Source: Marinisporobacter sp. (GTDB lineage: Bacteria > Bacillota > Clostridia > Peptostreptococcales > Thermotaleaceae). From it: a stretch of DNA of 64,000 bases. Shown here piece by piece: positions 9,526-18,710 of this stretch (positions within the stretch are counted from its first letter, which is position 1; each line of letters starts with the position of its first letter). The position numbers were made by a program, and so were the translations under genes. Where the stretch lies: the NCBI GenBank assembly GCA_025210395.1, contig JAOARV010000032.1, positions 1 through 64,000 of the forward strand, written 5' to 3'. Under the pieces are notes generated by a model. The model made no database searches and had not been told where the DNA came from. It worked only from the letters and a program-made list of their open reading frames with translations.

Positions 9526-10535
9526 AATTAAAAGATTATTTTAAAGAAAGATTTATATATTTATTGATAAACTTTATAGGATTTTTTATTTTAGCTTGTA
9601 TGCTTTTATTATTAGATATAAAAGGGAATGTAGTATTTTCTATTTTTATCCTATGGTTTTTCCCTTTAATAAGCTATATGTTGATAGAATTTAGAAAGGC
9701 TAACAAACACTATAATCATATGGAAGAGGTGTTAGAAAGCCTTGATCAAAAATATTTATTAGCAGAGATCATGGAAAAGCCAAACCATTTAGAAGGAAAG
9801 CTTTTTTATGAAATAGTAAGAATTTGCAATAAATCTATGCATGAGCATGTAAATGTGTATAAAGATTTACAATTAGAATATCGAGAATATATAGAAGCTT
9901 GGGTGCATGAAATCAAAACACCTATTGCATCTAGTTTGTTAATTATAGAAAATAATAAAAGTGAGCCTATAGATAATATAGGTCAAGAAATAAAGAAAAT
10001 AGATGGATTTGTAGAGCAGGCTTTATATTATGCAAGAAGTAGTCAAGTGAGTAAAGATTATTTGATCAAAAAATTTAAGTTAAGTGTACCCATCAATCAT
10101 ACAATTAGAAGAAATGCAAAGGATTTTATTCATAGAAAAATAGAGTTAGAATTAGATGAAATTAATGAGGAAGTATATAGTGATAAAAAGTGGGTGCAGT
10201 TTATATTGCATCAAGTTATTAGTAATGCCATTAAGTATAAGAAAGAAAAAAATAGTAAGATTAAAATATATACCCAAAAGAATAAAAATAATATAATCTT
10301 AACAATAGAAGACAATGGCATAGGCATTTCAGAAATGGATATGAATTATGTTTTTGAAAAGGGATTTACAGGAGAGAATGGAAGAAAGTATACGGCTTCT
10401 ACGGGGATGGGACTTTATATTTGTAAAAAGCTTTGTGAAAAACTAGGATTAGGAATCAATATGACATCTCGGTTAGGGGTAGGAACAAAAGTGAATATAA
10501 CTTTTCCGTTGAGTAAGTTTTATATAGGGATTTAA
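9522..10535 (+). CDS. Intramembrane-sensing histidine kinase, BceS-like
   Basis: A 337-aa kinase with two closely spaced N-terminal membrane helices (about 12-32 and 36-56) and almost no extracellular loop, the layout of intramembrane-sensing kinases that receive the signal from a partner ABC transporter. The H-box is EAWVHEIKTPIAS with His129. The ATPase domain has the N-box (HQVISNAIKYK), the G1 box (EDNGIGIS), the F-region (FEKGFTG) and the G2 box (GMGLYICKKL). Translation is coupled to the regulator gene by a 4-bp overlap. The palindromic element starts two bases after its stop. Confidence 0.88.
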   Translation: MKLKDYFKERFIYLLINFIGFFILACMLLLLDIKGNVVFSIFILWFFPLISYMLIEFRKANKHYNHMEEVLESLDQKYLLAEIMEKPNHLEGKLFYEIVRICNKSMHEHVNVYKDLQLEYREYIEAWVHEIKTPIASSLLIIENNKSEPIDNIGQEIKKIDGFVEQALYYARSSQVSKDYLIKKFKLSVPINHTIRRNAKDFIHRKIELELDEINEEVYSDKKWVQFILHQVISNAIKYKKEKNSKIKIYTQKNKNNIILTIEDNGIGISEMDMNYVFEKGFTGENGRKYTASTGMGLYICKKLCEKLGLGINMTSRLGVGTKVNITFPLSKFYIGI

Positions 10536-10536
10536 C

Positions 10537-10683
10537 AAGGGGCTATCGGCAAATAGAAAAGTTTTTAAAATATTTTAAAGGCATTTTACCAAAACTGAGC
10601 AATTTCAATGTTTTGATAAAATGCCTTTTGTTTAAAATATACTTTAAATCAGGAAATATACATTATCCCCACAGCCCCTTTTT
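10537..10683 (+). repeat. Palindromic MITE-like element between bceS-like and bceA-like genes
   Basis: The element begins AAGGGGCT (10537-10544) and ends AGCCCCTT (10673-10680), a perfect terminal inverted repeat. Inside, long A/T-rich arms containing TTTTAAA.GGCATTTTA and TAAAATGCC..TTTAAAATAT pair imperfectly around a 14-nt loop. The central part (10577-10632: AAAGGCATTTTA/TAAAATGCCTTT plus CAAAAC/GTTTTG, then TTTT) could act as a terminator. No coding capacity is seen. It may be a miniature mobile element or a large attenuating hairpin. Confidence 0.55.
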
Positions 10684-10689
10684 GTTATC

Positions 10690-10703
10690 TTACGAAAATG
10701 TAA
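10690..10703 (+). promoter_or_regulatory. Candidate BceR-type operator
   Basis: The inverted repeat TTACGAAAATGTAA matches the pattern TnACA-N4-TGTAA known for BceR-type regulators, with one mismatch (G for A). It lies 96 bp before the ABC transporter start and just upstream of a -35 candidate (TTGATT at 10716, TATAGT at 10738, 16-bp spacer). Confidence 0.5.
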
Positions 10704-10785
10704 CTTTAATGAAAGTTGATTCAATAGGTGAAGCATGTATAGTTGACTATAATAAGGGTATAGAAAATATATGGAGGAGATTGAC

Positions 10786-11550
10786 ATGGAAAACCTTTTA
10801 AGGGTAGAAAAAATAGAAAAATATTATGGAAAAAAAGGAAATATCAAAAAAGCATTGGATCAAGTAAGTTTTCAGGTGAGTAAAGGGGAATTTGTAGGGA
10901 TTATGGGTCCTTCTGGAAGTGGAAAGACTACACTACTTAATTGTATTTCTACTATTGATCATGTAACAACAGGACAAATTATGATTAATGAGCAAAATAT
11001 TACAAAATTAAAAACAAAATCATTAGATCAATTTAGGAGGGACGAGCTAGGGTTTATTTTTCAGGATTTTAACTTACTAGATACTTTAACAGGCTATGAA
11101 AATATTGCATTAGCGTTAACGATACAAGGGAAAAATCCAGAGAAAATAGATGACCTTGTAAAGAAAATAGCCAAAACCCTTGAGGTTGTAGAGGTTTTAA
11201 ATAAATATCCCTATGAAATGTCAGGAGGACAAAAGCAAAGAATCGCTTGTGCGAGAGCCATGATTATTGAGCCATCCTTAATATTAGCAGATGAACCTAC
11301 AGGTGCATTAGATTCTAAATCTTCAAGAGTATTACTAGAGAGTCTTGAAAAATTGAATAAAGAATTAAAAGCAACTATTTTGTTAGTAACTCATGATGCT
11401 TTTACAGCAAGCTATGCAGATCGAATATTATTTTTGAAAGATGGAAAGATTTTTAATGAAATCCTTCGAGGAAAAGATTCTAGAAAAGAATTTTTTAATA
11501 AGATTATAGGGGTAGTGACCCTTTTAGGAGGGGATGTAGATGTATTTTAA
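10786..11550 (+). CDS. ABC transporter ATP-binding protein, BceA-like
   Basis: A 254-aa ATPase of the MacB/BceA/LolD class. Walker A is GPSGSGKTT (41-49), the signature is MSGGQKQR (145-152), Walker B is LILADEP (165-171), and the D-loop is GALDS. The ATG at 10786 is preceded by GGAGGAGA; an upstream in-frame ATG overlaps that site. It overlaps the permease gene by 11 bp. It powers the neighbouring FtsX-type permease; family members protect against cell-wall peptides such as bacitracin or nisin and also feed the sensor kinase. Confidence 0.92.
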   Translation: MENLLRVEKIEKYYGKKGNIKKALDQVSFQVSKGEFVGIMGPSGSGKTTLLNCISTIDHVTTGQIMINEQNITKLKTKSLDQFRRDELGFIFQDFNLLDTLTGYENIALALTIQGKNPEKIDDLVKKIAKTLEVVEVLNKYPYEMSGGQKQRIACARAMIIEPSLILADEPTGALDSKSSRVLLESLEKLNKELKATILLVTHDAFTASYADRILFLKDGKIFNEILRGKDSRKEFFNKIIGVVTLLGGDVDVF

Positions 11551-13573
11551 AATAGCTAAAAATAATATAAAAAAAAGCTTTAAGGATTATACCATCTATT
11601 TTATCACCCTCATGCTGGCTGTATGCATTTTTTATAATTTTAATGCCATAGAGAGTCAAGTAGCTATGAGAGATATTTATAAAATAAAAGAATTATCAAA
11701 GGGACTATCCTATATTTCTATATTGATTGCTATAATCTTTAGTAGTTTGATGTTATATGCTAATAATGCTGTAGTAAAAAAGAGAAAAAAAGAGTTAGGA
11801 ATTTATGTTACTTTAGGTATGTCCAAGAGAGAAATCTCTCAAATATTGATGCTTGAAACATGGATCGTAGGGAGTATAGGGTTGATTGTGGGTTTAGTTG
11901 TGGGAATTATTTTATCTCAAGGAATTTCAGTTCTTACAGGGAAATTATTTGCATTTGATATGAGAGAATATACATTTCATCTATCTATAAGTGCTGTTTA
12001 TAAGACTTTTATATATTTTGCAATTATGTTTAGTTTGGTTATGATTTTTAATGGATCTCTTGTAGCTAAAAATAAATTGATTGATATGATTCATGCTTCT
12101 AAGAAGAATGAAGAAATAAAATTTAAAAATCCAAAGCTAGCAGTAGTGTTATTTTTACTAGGAATTATTTTCCTAGGAGAAAGCTATTATTTAGGCTGGA
12201 CATATACGATTGGAGCTATAAGTGGAAAATCATTATTATCTATTTTATTAGGTGCTGTAGGAACATTATTGTTTTTCGCTGGATTATCTGGATTTTTATT
12301 TACAAGCATTAGAAAGAGTAAAAAGATCTATTTTAAGGAGTTAAATTTATTTATCATGAAGCAATTTCAGCATAAGATCAATACAAATTTTATAGCTATG
12401 ACCATTATTTGTTGCATGTTGTTTGTAACAATAGCTATGTTATCGGCAAGCTTTAGTGTGAAGTACCAAGTAGAGAAAAAGATAAAAAAACATATGCCCT
12501 TTGATGCTAAAATTACATTAATGATTGATGAAAATCAGAAAGTAAAAGACCTAGAAGAAGCCTTAAAAATAGTAGAAATTGAATTTGAAGATTTTCAATA
12601 TACACTTATAGATGAGTATGAAACAAAGATGAAATTAAATACACTACTCAATGAATATGCAAATAGAATGTTAAAGGCAAGGTTAAAAAACTATCCTGTA
12701 GGGTTAGGTGCTACAGGCTTAAGCATTAGAAAAATATCACAATATAATGAAATGAAAAAATGGTTGGGAGAAGATCCCGTGGACTTAAAGGAAAATGAAA
12801 TTTTATTCCTAACAGATAATGAGGATATGAAAGAAGCACTAAAAAAAATAATAGAAAATAAAAAAGAAATAAGGATAGATGGAGAAAGTTATTTTGTAAA
12901 AAACAATATAGGCACCATACAAAGCAATGATGAGTTAGTGGCAATCGTAGGAGATCAATCGATAAAAGACATGAAGAAATCTTTATCAGAGATGCACATA
13001 AAGGTAGATGAAAAAAATAAAGAAAAGCTTGAAGAAAAGATCAAAGATTTACAAGAAAAACTTCCAGAAAAAATGTATAAATATAAAGGCGATGTAATCA
13101 TGGGTAAAGATCAATTAGTAGAATCCTATGGCTTTTATATGTCTGCCAGTACAAAAAATCAAGCCTATCAGGGAATGAAAGGATTGGTAGGAACCATTTT
13201 ATATGTATGTATCTACTTAGGTCTTGTATTTTTAATAGCCAGTGCAGCAGTATTAGGAATTCAACAATTAACAGAAGGCACGGATAGTTTCATGAGATAC
13301 AAAGCTCTTAAAAAGATGGGTGCATCAGAGAAAATGATTCATAAAAGTATATTCATTCAAATTATTGTGCACTTTATGCTTCCTCTTGGGCTAGCCCTTG
13401 TCCATGCTGTAGTAGGACTTCAGATATTGAATCGATTACAGAAAAGCTCTGATTTCCCAATCGGAATTGAGCTACTACCTGCTATTATGGTAGTCATAGG
13501 GATTATAATGATTTACAGTGGATATGCTTATGTTACTTATATAGGGTATAAAAATATAGTAGAGAATTACTAG
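11540..13573 (+). CDS. FtsX-type ABC permease, BceB-like
   Basis: A 677-aa permease, the length typical of BceB proteins. It has about ten helices in the BceB arrangement: one N-terminal helix, a group ending near 300, a large hydrophilic external domain (about 310-540, rich in Lys/Glu) between helices, and three C-terminal helices ending at 677. The external domain is where family members contact lipid-bound peptide antibiotics. Forms the transporter with the overlapping ATPase gene and probably signals to the kinase upstream. The target drug cannot be read from sequence. Confidence 0.88.
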   Translation: MYFKIAKNNIKKSFKDYTIYFITLMLAVCIFYNFNAIESQVAMRDIYKIKELSKGLSYISILIAIIFSSLMLYANNAVVKKRKKELGIYVTLGMSKREISQILMLETWIVGSIGLIVGLVVGIILSQGISVLTGKLFAFDMREYTFHLSISAVYKTFIYFAIMFSLVMIFNGSLVAKNKLIDMIHASKKNEEIKFKNPKLAVVLFLLGIIFLGESYYLGWTYTIGAISGKSLLSILLGAVGTLLFFAGLSGFLFTSIRKSKKIYFKELNLFIMKQFQHKINTNFIAMTIICCMLFVTIAMLSASFSVKYQVEKKIKKHMPFDAKITLMIDENQKVKDLEEALKIVEIEFEDFQYTLIDEYETKMKLNTLLNEYANRMLKARLKNYPVGLGATGLSIRKISQYNEMKKWLGEDPVDLKENEILFLTDNEDMKEALKKIIENKKEIRIDGESYFVKNNIGTIQSNDELVAIVGDQSIKDMKKSLSEMHIKVDEKNKEKLEEKIKDLQEKLPEKMYKYKGDVIMGKDQLVESYGFYMSASTKNQAYQGMKGLVGTILYVCIYLGLVFLIASAAVLGIQQLTEGTDSFMRYKALKKMGASEKMIHKSIFIQIIVHFMLPLGLALVHAVVGLQILNRLQKSSDFPIGIELLPAIMVVIGIIMIYSGYAYVTYIGYKNIVENY

Positions 13574-13622
13574 GAGCTAGATAAAATTTGGTGTATATTC
13601 CAAAATGATTTTTTGAAAATTT

Positions 13623-13658
13623 AAAGGTATTCCTCTAAAAATTGAGAGGAATACCTTT
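13623..13658. terminator. Bidirectional terminator between bceB-like and GH18-like genes
   Basis: AAAGGTATTCCTCT (13623-13636) pairs perfectly with AGAGGAATACCTTT (13645-13658). A/T-rich flanks serve both converging genes. Confidence 0.75.
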
Positions 13659-13666
13659 CTTTAATT

Positions 13667-15202
13667 TTATTTATGCTGGCTAATAATTTCTTGCCATGTA
13701 TCTAAATACATAAATCCATCATTTTCTTCTTTGTAGGATGGAATGGTTCCTAATCTCCATAGAGAAATATTCTTGATGCCAAATAATTTTCCTAAATTTA
13801 TTTTTGACAATACACTTCTTGTATCTTCATACCATACGATATTTTGAATAGCTTTTTCTTCATCATAATAATTAAAATATGGATTTTCAGATTTTTTATC
13901 ATACCACATATAAAAATCAAATTCTCCCCTGTCTGTTTGCATCCTTCTTTTGATGGCTTCATAAGGAGGATGAACCTTATATACTTTAGCATCTGTACTG
14001 TCTTTTCCTTTTCTCCATTGAACTGCATCAAAGGATATTTGAAGATAAATCTTATCTTGATCAACAATACCTGTTTTTTCATCTGTAATATCCTTTAAGG
14101 CATGATAAATATCAAATCCTTTATTGTAAGTATTTTCTATAGGCGTAAGAGGACTTTCTATATGAGAGAACCCTTCAGTAGAAGTACTTATCACTAAATC
14201 ATTTGCTTTTCTTGCATAATAATCATGAGCCATTAATATGACTCCATCTGCAATTTCTCCAATAGTTTTATAATCATAGCCTTTATAATATTTTCTAGGT
14301 GGAACGGTTACATAGAGCTTTTTATTGTATTGAGCAAGTTCATTTTTTAAGGCTTTTAAAAAATCATTAAAGGGGTGAGAAAGGGTTTCTTTCGTTATAT
14401 CCTCAAAGTCAATGATGACTCCTTCAAAGCTAGCTACCTCATTTTCTTTTTGGACTTTTTTTACACGAGCTACAATCTGGTTGATAAGATCTTCTTTTTC
14501 ATTTTGATTTTTTAAAATATGTTCAACTATTCCTATGCCATCTTTGTCTTTTTTGCATTGTGATGCATAGACCATTAGATTAGGAGATACACCATTTTTA
14601 TAGGATTTTTTTACAACTTCAGAAAAGCCTGAAGGAATACAAAAGCTACTGCCTTTATCTAATCGTAATATAGCTTTGTTGTGATCATCAATTTCTACTC
14701 TACTCCAGCCAAAGCAAATAGAGTTAAAAGCTGTTAGCATTTCAACTTGGGGGTAAGACCTTATAGCATAAAAGCCATGGAGCTTTTCTATAGGAGTAGA
14801 AATTTTTTTATACATTTCTAGGATTATTTTCTGTGAAGGATTTTTAGAATCTATTTGAATAGCTTCAAATGGATGAGATGAACAATTTATTTTCCTGGTG
14901 GAAGGATCATACCCCATACTTCTTAAAAATGTTAATCTTGCTTCTTCCTTTGTAATAGGTTCGTCAAAATGTAAAGAAGCATCAATAGATAAACCATGTT
15001 TATTGGCTAATATTACATAATCATGGATGGTTACTGCTTTTGTACCATCAGATTTTATTTTCCAGCCCATCATATCTACTAATGTAGATATAAATTCTCC
15101 TTTTGTGATGTCTTCATAAACTTCTTCTTGTGCAGCTACTTGTGAAAATGTACAAGAAAAGAATAGTAGACAAATAAAAATAATAGATTGTAGTTTTTTC
15201 AT
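13667..15202 (-). CDS. Secreted glycoside hydrolase family 18-like protein with SLH-like N-terminus
   Basis: A 511-aa protein with a Sec signal peptide (MKKLQSIIFICLLFF..., cut near AAQEE). Residues about 28-100 look like degenerate S-layer-homology repeats (ITKGEFISTLVDMMG, ITKEEARLTFLRSMGYD). The rest is a GH18-type barrel; GVIIDFED places the general acid at Glu267 with Asp265 retained, but the first Asp of the DxxDxDxE motif is missing, so activity is plausible rather than certain. Such proteins act on cell-wall or spore-cortex polysaccharides. An AAAGGAGC ribosome binding site precedes the ATG. A second GH18 protein with a different N-terminus is at 35671. Confidence 0.7.
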   Translation of the reverse strand: MKKLQSIIFICLLFFSCTFSQVAAQEEVYEDITKGEFISTLVDMMGWKIKSDGTKAVTIHDYVILANKHGLSIDASLHFDEPITKEEARLTFLRSMGYDPSTRKINCSSHPFEAIQIDSKNPSQKIILEMYKKISTPIEKLHGFYAIRSYPQVEMLTAFNSICFGWSRVEIDDHNKAILRLDKGSSFCIPSGFSEVVKKSYKNGVSPNLMVYASQCKKDKDGIGIVEHILKNQNEKEDLINQIVARVKKVQKENEVASFEGVIIDFEDITKETLSHPFNDFLKALKNELAQYNKKLYVTVPPRKYYKGYDYKTIGEIADGVILMAHDYYARKANDLVISTSTEGFSHIESPLTPIENTYNKGFDIYHALKDITDEKTGIVDQDKIYLQISFDAVQWRKGKDSTDAKVYKVHPPYEAIKRRMQTDRGEFDFYMWYDKKSENPYFNYYDEEKAIQNIVWYEDTRSVLSKINLGKLFGIKNISLWRLGTIPSYKEENDGFMYLDTWQEIISQHK

Positions 15203-15334
15203 GCTTTTTAGCTCCTTTTGTTTAAAATTCTTATACAGCTATTAAATTCTATTAAAGAAAAGAAAATCCTTCCTAAACATAGTAAAAAATGTAAAAACGT
15301 TAGGATAAGGAAAAATGAAAATTCTAATTTTCTC

Positions 15335-15363
15335 TTGCATAAATAAAAAAAATATTGTATAAT
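15335..15363 (+). promoter_or_regulatory. Sigma-A type promoter for glnA
   Basis: TTGCAT (15335-15340) and TATAAT (15358-15363) with a 17-bp spacer, nearly identical in layout to the amt promoter. Confidence 0.7.
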
Positions 15364-15390
15364 ATTTTCAATCAATTAAATATATTCAAC

Positions 15391-15451
15391 GGGCAATGGC
15401 GTCTAACAAAAAAGGAGATAAAAAATCCTTCATTTGTTGACGCTTTTTTTT
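15391..15451 (+). promoter_or_regulatory. Putative ANTAR-type antitermination leader with intrinsic terminator, upstream of glnA
   Basis: GGCAATGGCGTCT (15392-15404) differs by one base from the amt leader motif. GGGC/GTCT can close the hexaloop AATGGC (A1, G4), though the stem is short and has G-U pairs. The overlapping terminator pairs GCGTC (15399-15403) with GACGC (15439-15443), and AACAAA with TTTGTT, followed by eight T. The ANTAR protein encoded right after glnA is the likely partner. Confidence 0.6.
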
Positions 15452-15497
15452 ATTCTTAAAGGGATTGAACGATCATGAATTATAAGGAGGAGTTAAA

Positions 15498-16832
15498 ATG
15501 GGTTATAATTATAGTAAAGAAGAATTATTAGAAAAGGCAAAGGAGTTAGAGCTTGAGTTTATCCATTTACAGTTCACAGATATTTTAGGTGTTATGAAGA
15601 ATGTTTCCATTACGATTGAGCAATTAGAAAAAGCACTAAATAATGAGATTATGTTTGATGGTTCATCTATTGATGGCTTTGTCCGAATTGAAGAATCAGA
15701 TATGTACTTAAGACCAGATTTATCTACTTTTGTCGTATTTCCATGGACAAACCATGCCAAAGAAGCAAGAATGATTTGTGATGTTTACAAAGCAGATGGA
15801 ACACCTTTTGAAGGATGTCCAAGAAATGTACTTAAAAAAGTATTAAAAGAGGCTTATGATATGGGGTATACTATGAATGTAGGACCAGAATGTGAATTCT
15901 TTTTATTTCATACAGATGAAAGGGGAGAACCATCTTTAGAAACCCATGATAATGCTGGATATTTTGATTTAGCCCCTGTTGATTTAGGTGGAAATGCAAG
16001 AAAGGATATGACCATTACATTAAAGCAAATGGGATTTGAAATAGAAGCTTCTCATCATGAAGTAGCCCCAGGACAACATGAAATTGACTTTAAATATGAA
16101 GATGCCCTAACAGCTGCTGACAATATTATGACTTTTAAGATGGCTGTAAGAATTATTGCTCAAAGACATGGACTTCATGCTACATTCATGCCAAAGCCTA
16201 AATTTGGTATTAATGGTTCAGGAATGCATATCAATATGTCCCTTGCAACATTAGATGGAAAAAATGCTTTTTATGATGAAGAGAACCCTTTAGGATTATC
16301 AGAAGTAGCTTATCATTATTTAGGAGGGACTATTAAGCATGCTAGAGCTTTTGCAGCCCTTACAAATCCAACAGTAAATTCCTATAAAAGATTGGTTCCA
16401 GGATATGAAGCACCAGTACTTATTGCTTGGTCAGCAAGTAATAGAAGTCCATTAGTAAGAATACCAGCTAAAAGAGGAAATTCTACAAGAATTGAGCTTA
16501 GAAATCCAGACCCATCAGCCAATCCTTATTTAGCATTAGCAGCTATTTTAAAGGCAGGACTTGATGGAATTAAAAATAAAATCAATCCACCAGCACCTGT
16601 AATGAGCAATGTTTATCATATGGATGATGCGGAAATGAAAGAAAAAGGAATTAGGAGTCTCCCAGCAAATCTTTATGAAGCAGTAAGTGAATTATCAAAG
16701 GATGAAGTGATTAAGGAAGCTATTGGAGAGCATGTTTATGAAAAATTCACAGATGCAGCCCTTTATGAGTGGCATGAGTTTTCAAAATTTGTGTCTAAGT
16801 GGGAGCTTGATAGATACTTAAGAAAGTTCTAA
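15498..16832 (+). CDS. glnA: Glutamine synthetase type I
   Basis: A 444-aa GSI enzyme, the length of the alpha subgroup, condensing ammonium and glutamate with ATP. Motifs: FDGSSIDGF (N-terminal loop), the metal-binding GPECEFFLF, the [10 protein letters not shown] segment, the ATP-binding NGSGMH, and the [24 protein letters not shown] region carrying substrate Arg residues. RBS AAGGAGG precedes the ATG. It is followed after 27 bp by the ANTAR gene, the arrangement reported in clostridia where that protein regulates glnA. Confidence 0.96.
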   Translation: MGYNYSKEELLEKAKELELEFIHLQFTDILGVMKNVSITIEQLEKALNNEIMFDGSSIDGFVRIEESDMYLRPDLSTFVVFPWTNHAKEARMICDVYKADGTPFEGCPRNVLKKVLKEAYDMGYTMNVGPECEFFLFHTDERGEPSLETHDNAGYFDLAPVDLGGNARKDMTITLKQMGFEIEASHHEVAPGQHEIDFKYEDALTAADNIMTFKMAVRIIAQRHGLHATFMPKPKFGINGSGMHINMSLATLDGKNAFYDEENPLGLSEVAYHYLGGTIKHARAFAALTNPTVNSYKRLVPGYEAPVLIAWSASNRSPLVRIPAKRGNSTRIELRNPDPSANPYLALAAILKAGLDGIKNKINPPAPVMSNVYHMDDAEMKEKGIRSLPANLYEAVSELSKDEVIKEAIGEHVYEKFTDAALYEWHEFSKFVSKWELDRYLRKF

Positions 16833-16859
16833 AAAATTATTTAAATTCGGAGTGGTCAT

Positions 16860-17435
16860 ATGGACAGTTATAGGATTGTAGTTGCAGATAGTAGCGAAGG
16901 TTCTAGAAAGGTTATTTGTAAGATATTAAATCAAAAAGGATATAGGACTTATGAAGCAACAGATGGAGCAGGAGTTATAAGAATTTCTAGAAAGATTTAT
17001 CCAAACCTTGTGATTATAGATACAAACCTTTGGGGAATGAATGCCTATGAAGCTGCCCGTATTATAGAAGAAGATCAATTATCAACGGTACTTTTTGTTA
17101 CAAGTAATCCAACAAGCACCTTTTATGAGAAACTAAAAAATATGCACATTTTTGCATATGTCATGAAGCCTATTCATCCTGATCAGCTATATCAAATGGT
17201 AGAGTTCTCTATTATGAATGCCAATAAAATCAATTTATTATCTAAAAGAATAGAAAAATTAGAGAATACATTAGAAGGTAGAAAAAAGATTGATCGAGCA
17301 AAGGGATTTTTAATGAAAGATTTAGGGATTAGTGAGGAAGAAGCCTATAAGCTTTTAAGGAAAAGAAGCATGAATGCATGCATATCAATAGACGAGATGG
17401 CAGAAAAAGTGATTCAAAAATATATCAATAGATGA
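16860..17435 (+). CDS. ANTAR-domain response regulator (antiterminator, NasT/GlnR-like)
   Basis: A 191-aa protein with a receiver domain (about 1-120, phosphoacceptor Asp54 in VIIDTNLW, Lys at VMKPIHP), a coiled-coil linker (LLSKRIEKLENTLEGR) and a C-terminal ANTAR three-helix RNA-binding domain (about 130-188, IDRAKGFLMKDLGISEEEAYKLLRK). ANTAR proteins bind paired hexaloop hairpins in nascent mRNA and prevent terminator formation. The receiver has a single Asp rather than an acidic pair near residue 10, so activation may not need phosphorylation. The glnA and amt leaders are its likely targets. Confidence 0.88.
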   Translation: MDSYRIVVADSSEGSRKVICKILNQKGYRTYEATDGAGVIRISRKIYPNLVIIDTNLWGMNAYEAARIIEEDQLSTVLFVTSNPTSTFYEKLKNMHIFAYVMKPIHPDQLYQMVEFSIMNANKINLLSKRIEKLENTLEGRKKIDRAKGFLMKDLGISEEEAYKLLRKRSMNACISIDEMAEKVIQKYINR

Positions 17436-17439
17436 TGAG

Positions 17440-17475
17440 TAAAATAGAGTCTCTTAATAAAGAGGCTCTATTTTA
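17440..17475 (+). terminator. Terminator of glnA-ANTAR operon
   Basis: TAAAATAGAGTCTCTT (17440-17455) pairs with AAGAGGCTCTATTTTA (17460-17475) with one internal mismatch. Confidence 0.65.
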
Positions 17476-17818
17476 CTTTACTAGAAGTTTAATGTAGTTA
17501 AAAAGTATTTTGATAGATAGAGATTCATAAAAAACCCCATAATTGTGCAAGTATTTCTGGAATTATAGTGAATATGACAAAAAAATCATATATTGAATTG
17601 ATCAAAAGATGTTCTTGAAAAAAGATGAGTTTATTGTTATGAATGCTTTGAATATTTTTACTAAACTGAGAGAAATATTGAAATTTATGGATATTTTGCA
17701 AATAAATATAGATTAATAAAAAGTAGAAAAATGTCGAAATATAATTAAATAAATCTTTTGTTAGGCAATCATGAGAGGATTAGTAAATTGTTAAATATAA
17801 AAGAGAAGGATGATTTAT
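17476..17818. other. Gene-free stretch before the GGDEF gene
   Basis: A/T-rich with no open frame of note on either strand. No c-di-GMP riboswitch consensus or other recognisable RNA was found. A possible -10 (TATAAT at about 17741) lies within GAAATATAATTAAAT. GAAGG at 17805-17809 is the ribosome binding site of the next gene. Confidence 0.4.
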
Positions 17819-18643
17819 ATGGAAAATATCAATAAATATGAGAAAAAAATAATAGGGATCTATGCATTAGGAGGAATAATATTAGGTTTATGTTTTCCAT
17901 TAGTAGCTATTCGTTTTGAACTGATGAGATTGAATTTAAAATTTGGATTAGAGAATATGATATATATTCATAAATATAATAAAATATTATTTATAGTCGA
18001 TATGATTCCGCTACTATTGGGCATTGTCGCATTTTGTTCAGGAATAATAAGAGGAAGACTAAAATGTATTAATAAGCAATTAGAAGAACAAATTATAATA
18101 GATGAACTTACTAAGATTTATAATAGAAGATATGGTACACGAAAATTGAAAGAGTATATAGAAAATGCTAAAAGATCTAATAAAAAGGTTGGAGTGGTTT
18201 TTATAGATTTGAATAGATTTAAATGGATTAATGATAATCTTGGACATGCTGTAGGGGATGAATTATTAAAAGCTGTTGCTAAAAGACTTGTAAAGATTCT
18301 AAAGAATAGAGATGTTATTCGTTTTGGCGGAGATGAGTTTATGGTTCTAGTGGATGATCTGGTGAGGGTTGAGGAGATCAATAATGTTTCGAATCATCTT
18401 ATAAATGTTTTTAATGAACCCTTTTATATTGCAAATAGATTGATTCATATGAAAGCCAGTATAGGTATATCAGTATTTCCAGATCATGGGAAAGATGTGG
18501 AATCTCTTCTAAATAATGCAGATATAGCTATGTATAAGTGCAAAAATTCTAGTAGAGATGGATATGAACTTTATCATGAGGGCATGAAAGATAATCAGAA
18601 TCAAGGAGTCCATAGAGAATGTGAACTTTCTCATGCCATATAA
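17819..18643 (+). CDS. Membrane-anchored diguanylate cyclase (GGDEF)
   Basis: A 274-aa protein with two helices (about 11-32 and 56-77) and a cytoplasmic GGDEF domain (95-255). The active-site motif is RFGGDEF (168-174) and substrate-binding FIDLNRFKWIND is intact, so c-di-GMP synthesis is expected. The I-site position five residues before GGDEF reads LKNR, not RxxD, so product inhibition is probably absent. The ATG at 17810 directly abuts GAAGG, so the ATG at 17819 is preferred. No sensor domain beyond the short loop is visible; no EAL partner is nearby. Confidence 0.88.
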   Translation: MENINKYEKKIIGIYALGGIILGLCFPLVAIRFELMRLNLKFGLENMIYIHKYNKILFIVDMIPLLLGIVAFCSGIIRGRLKCINKQLEEQIIIDELTKIYNRRYGTRKLKEYIENAKRSNKKVGVVFIDLNRFKWINDNLGHAVGDELLKAVAKRLVKILKNRDVIRFGGDEFMVLVDDLVRVEEINNVSNHLINVFNEPFYIANRLIHMKASIGISVFPDHGKDVESLLNNADIAMYKCKNSSRDGYELYHEGMKDNQNQGVHRECELSHAI

Positions 18644-18656
18644 AATAAAAAAAATA

Positions 18657-18685
18657 TTGACTTTATATGAAGAGTAGCATATAAT
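18657..18685 (+). promoter_or_regulatory. Promoter of the S-box transcript
   Basis: TTGACT (18657-18662) and TATAAT (18680-18685) separated by 17 bp, immediately before the SAM riboswitch. Confidence 0.7.
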
Positions 18686-18710
18686 ACAAAAGGTATCAAA
18701 ATTAAATAAT

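Noticed and set aside
17476-17818. c-di-GMP riboswitch in front of the GGDEF gene
   Set aside because: The GEMM consensus could not be found in this stretch.
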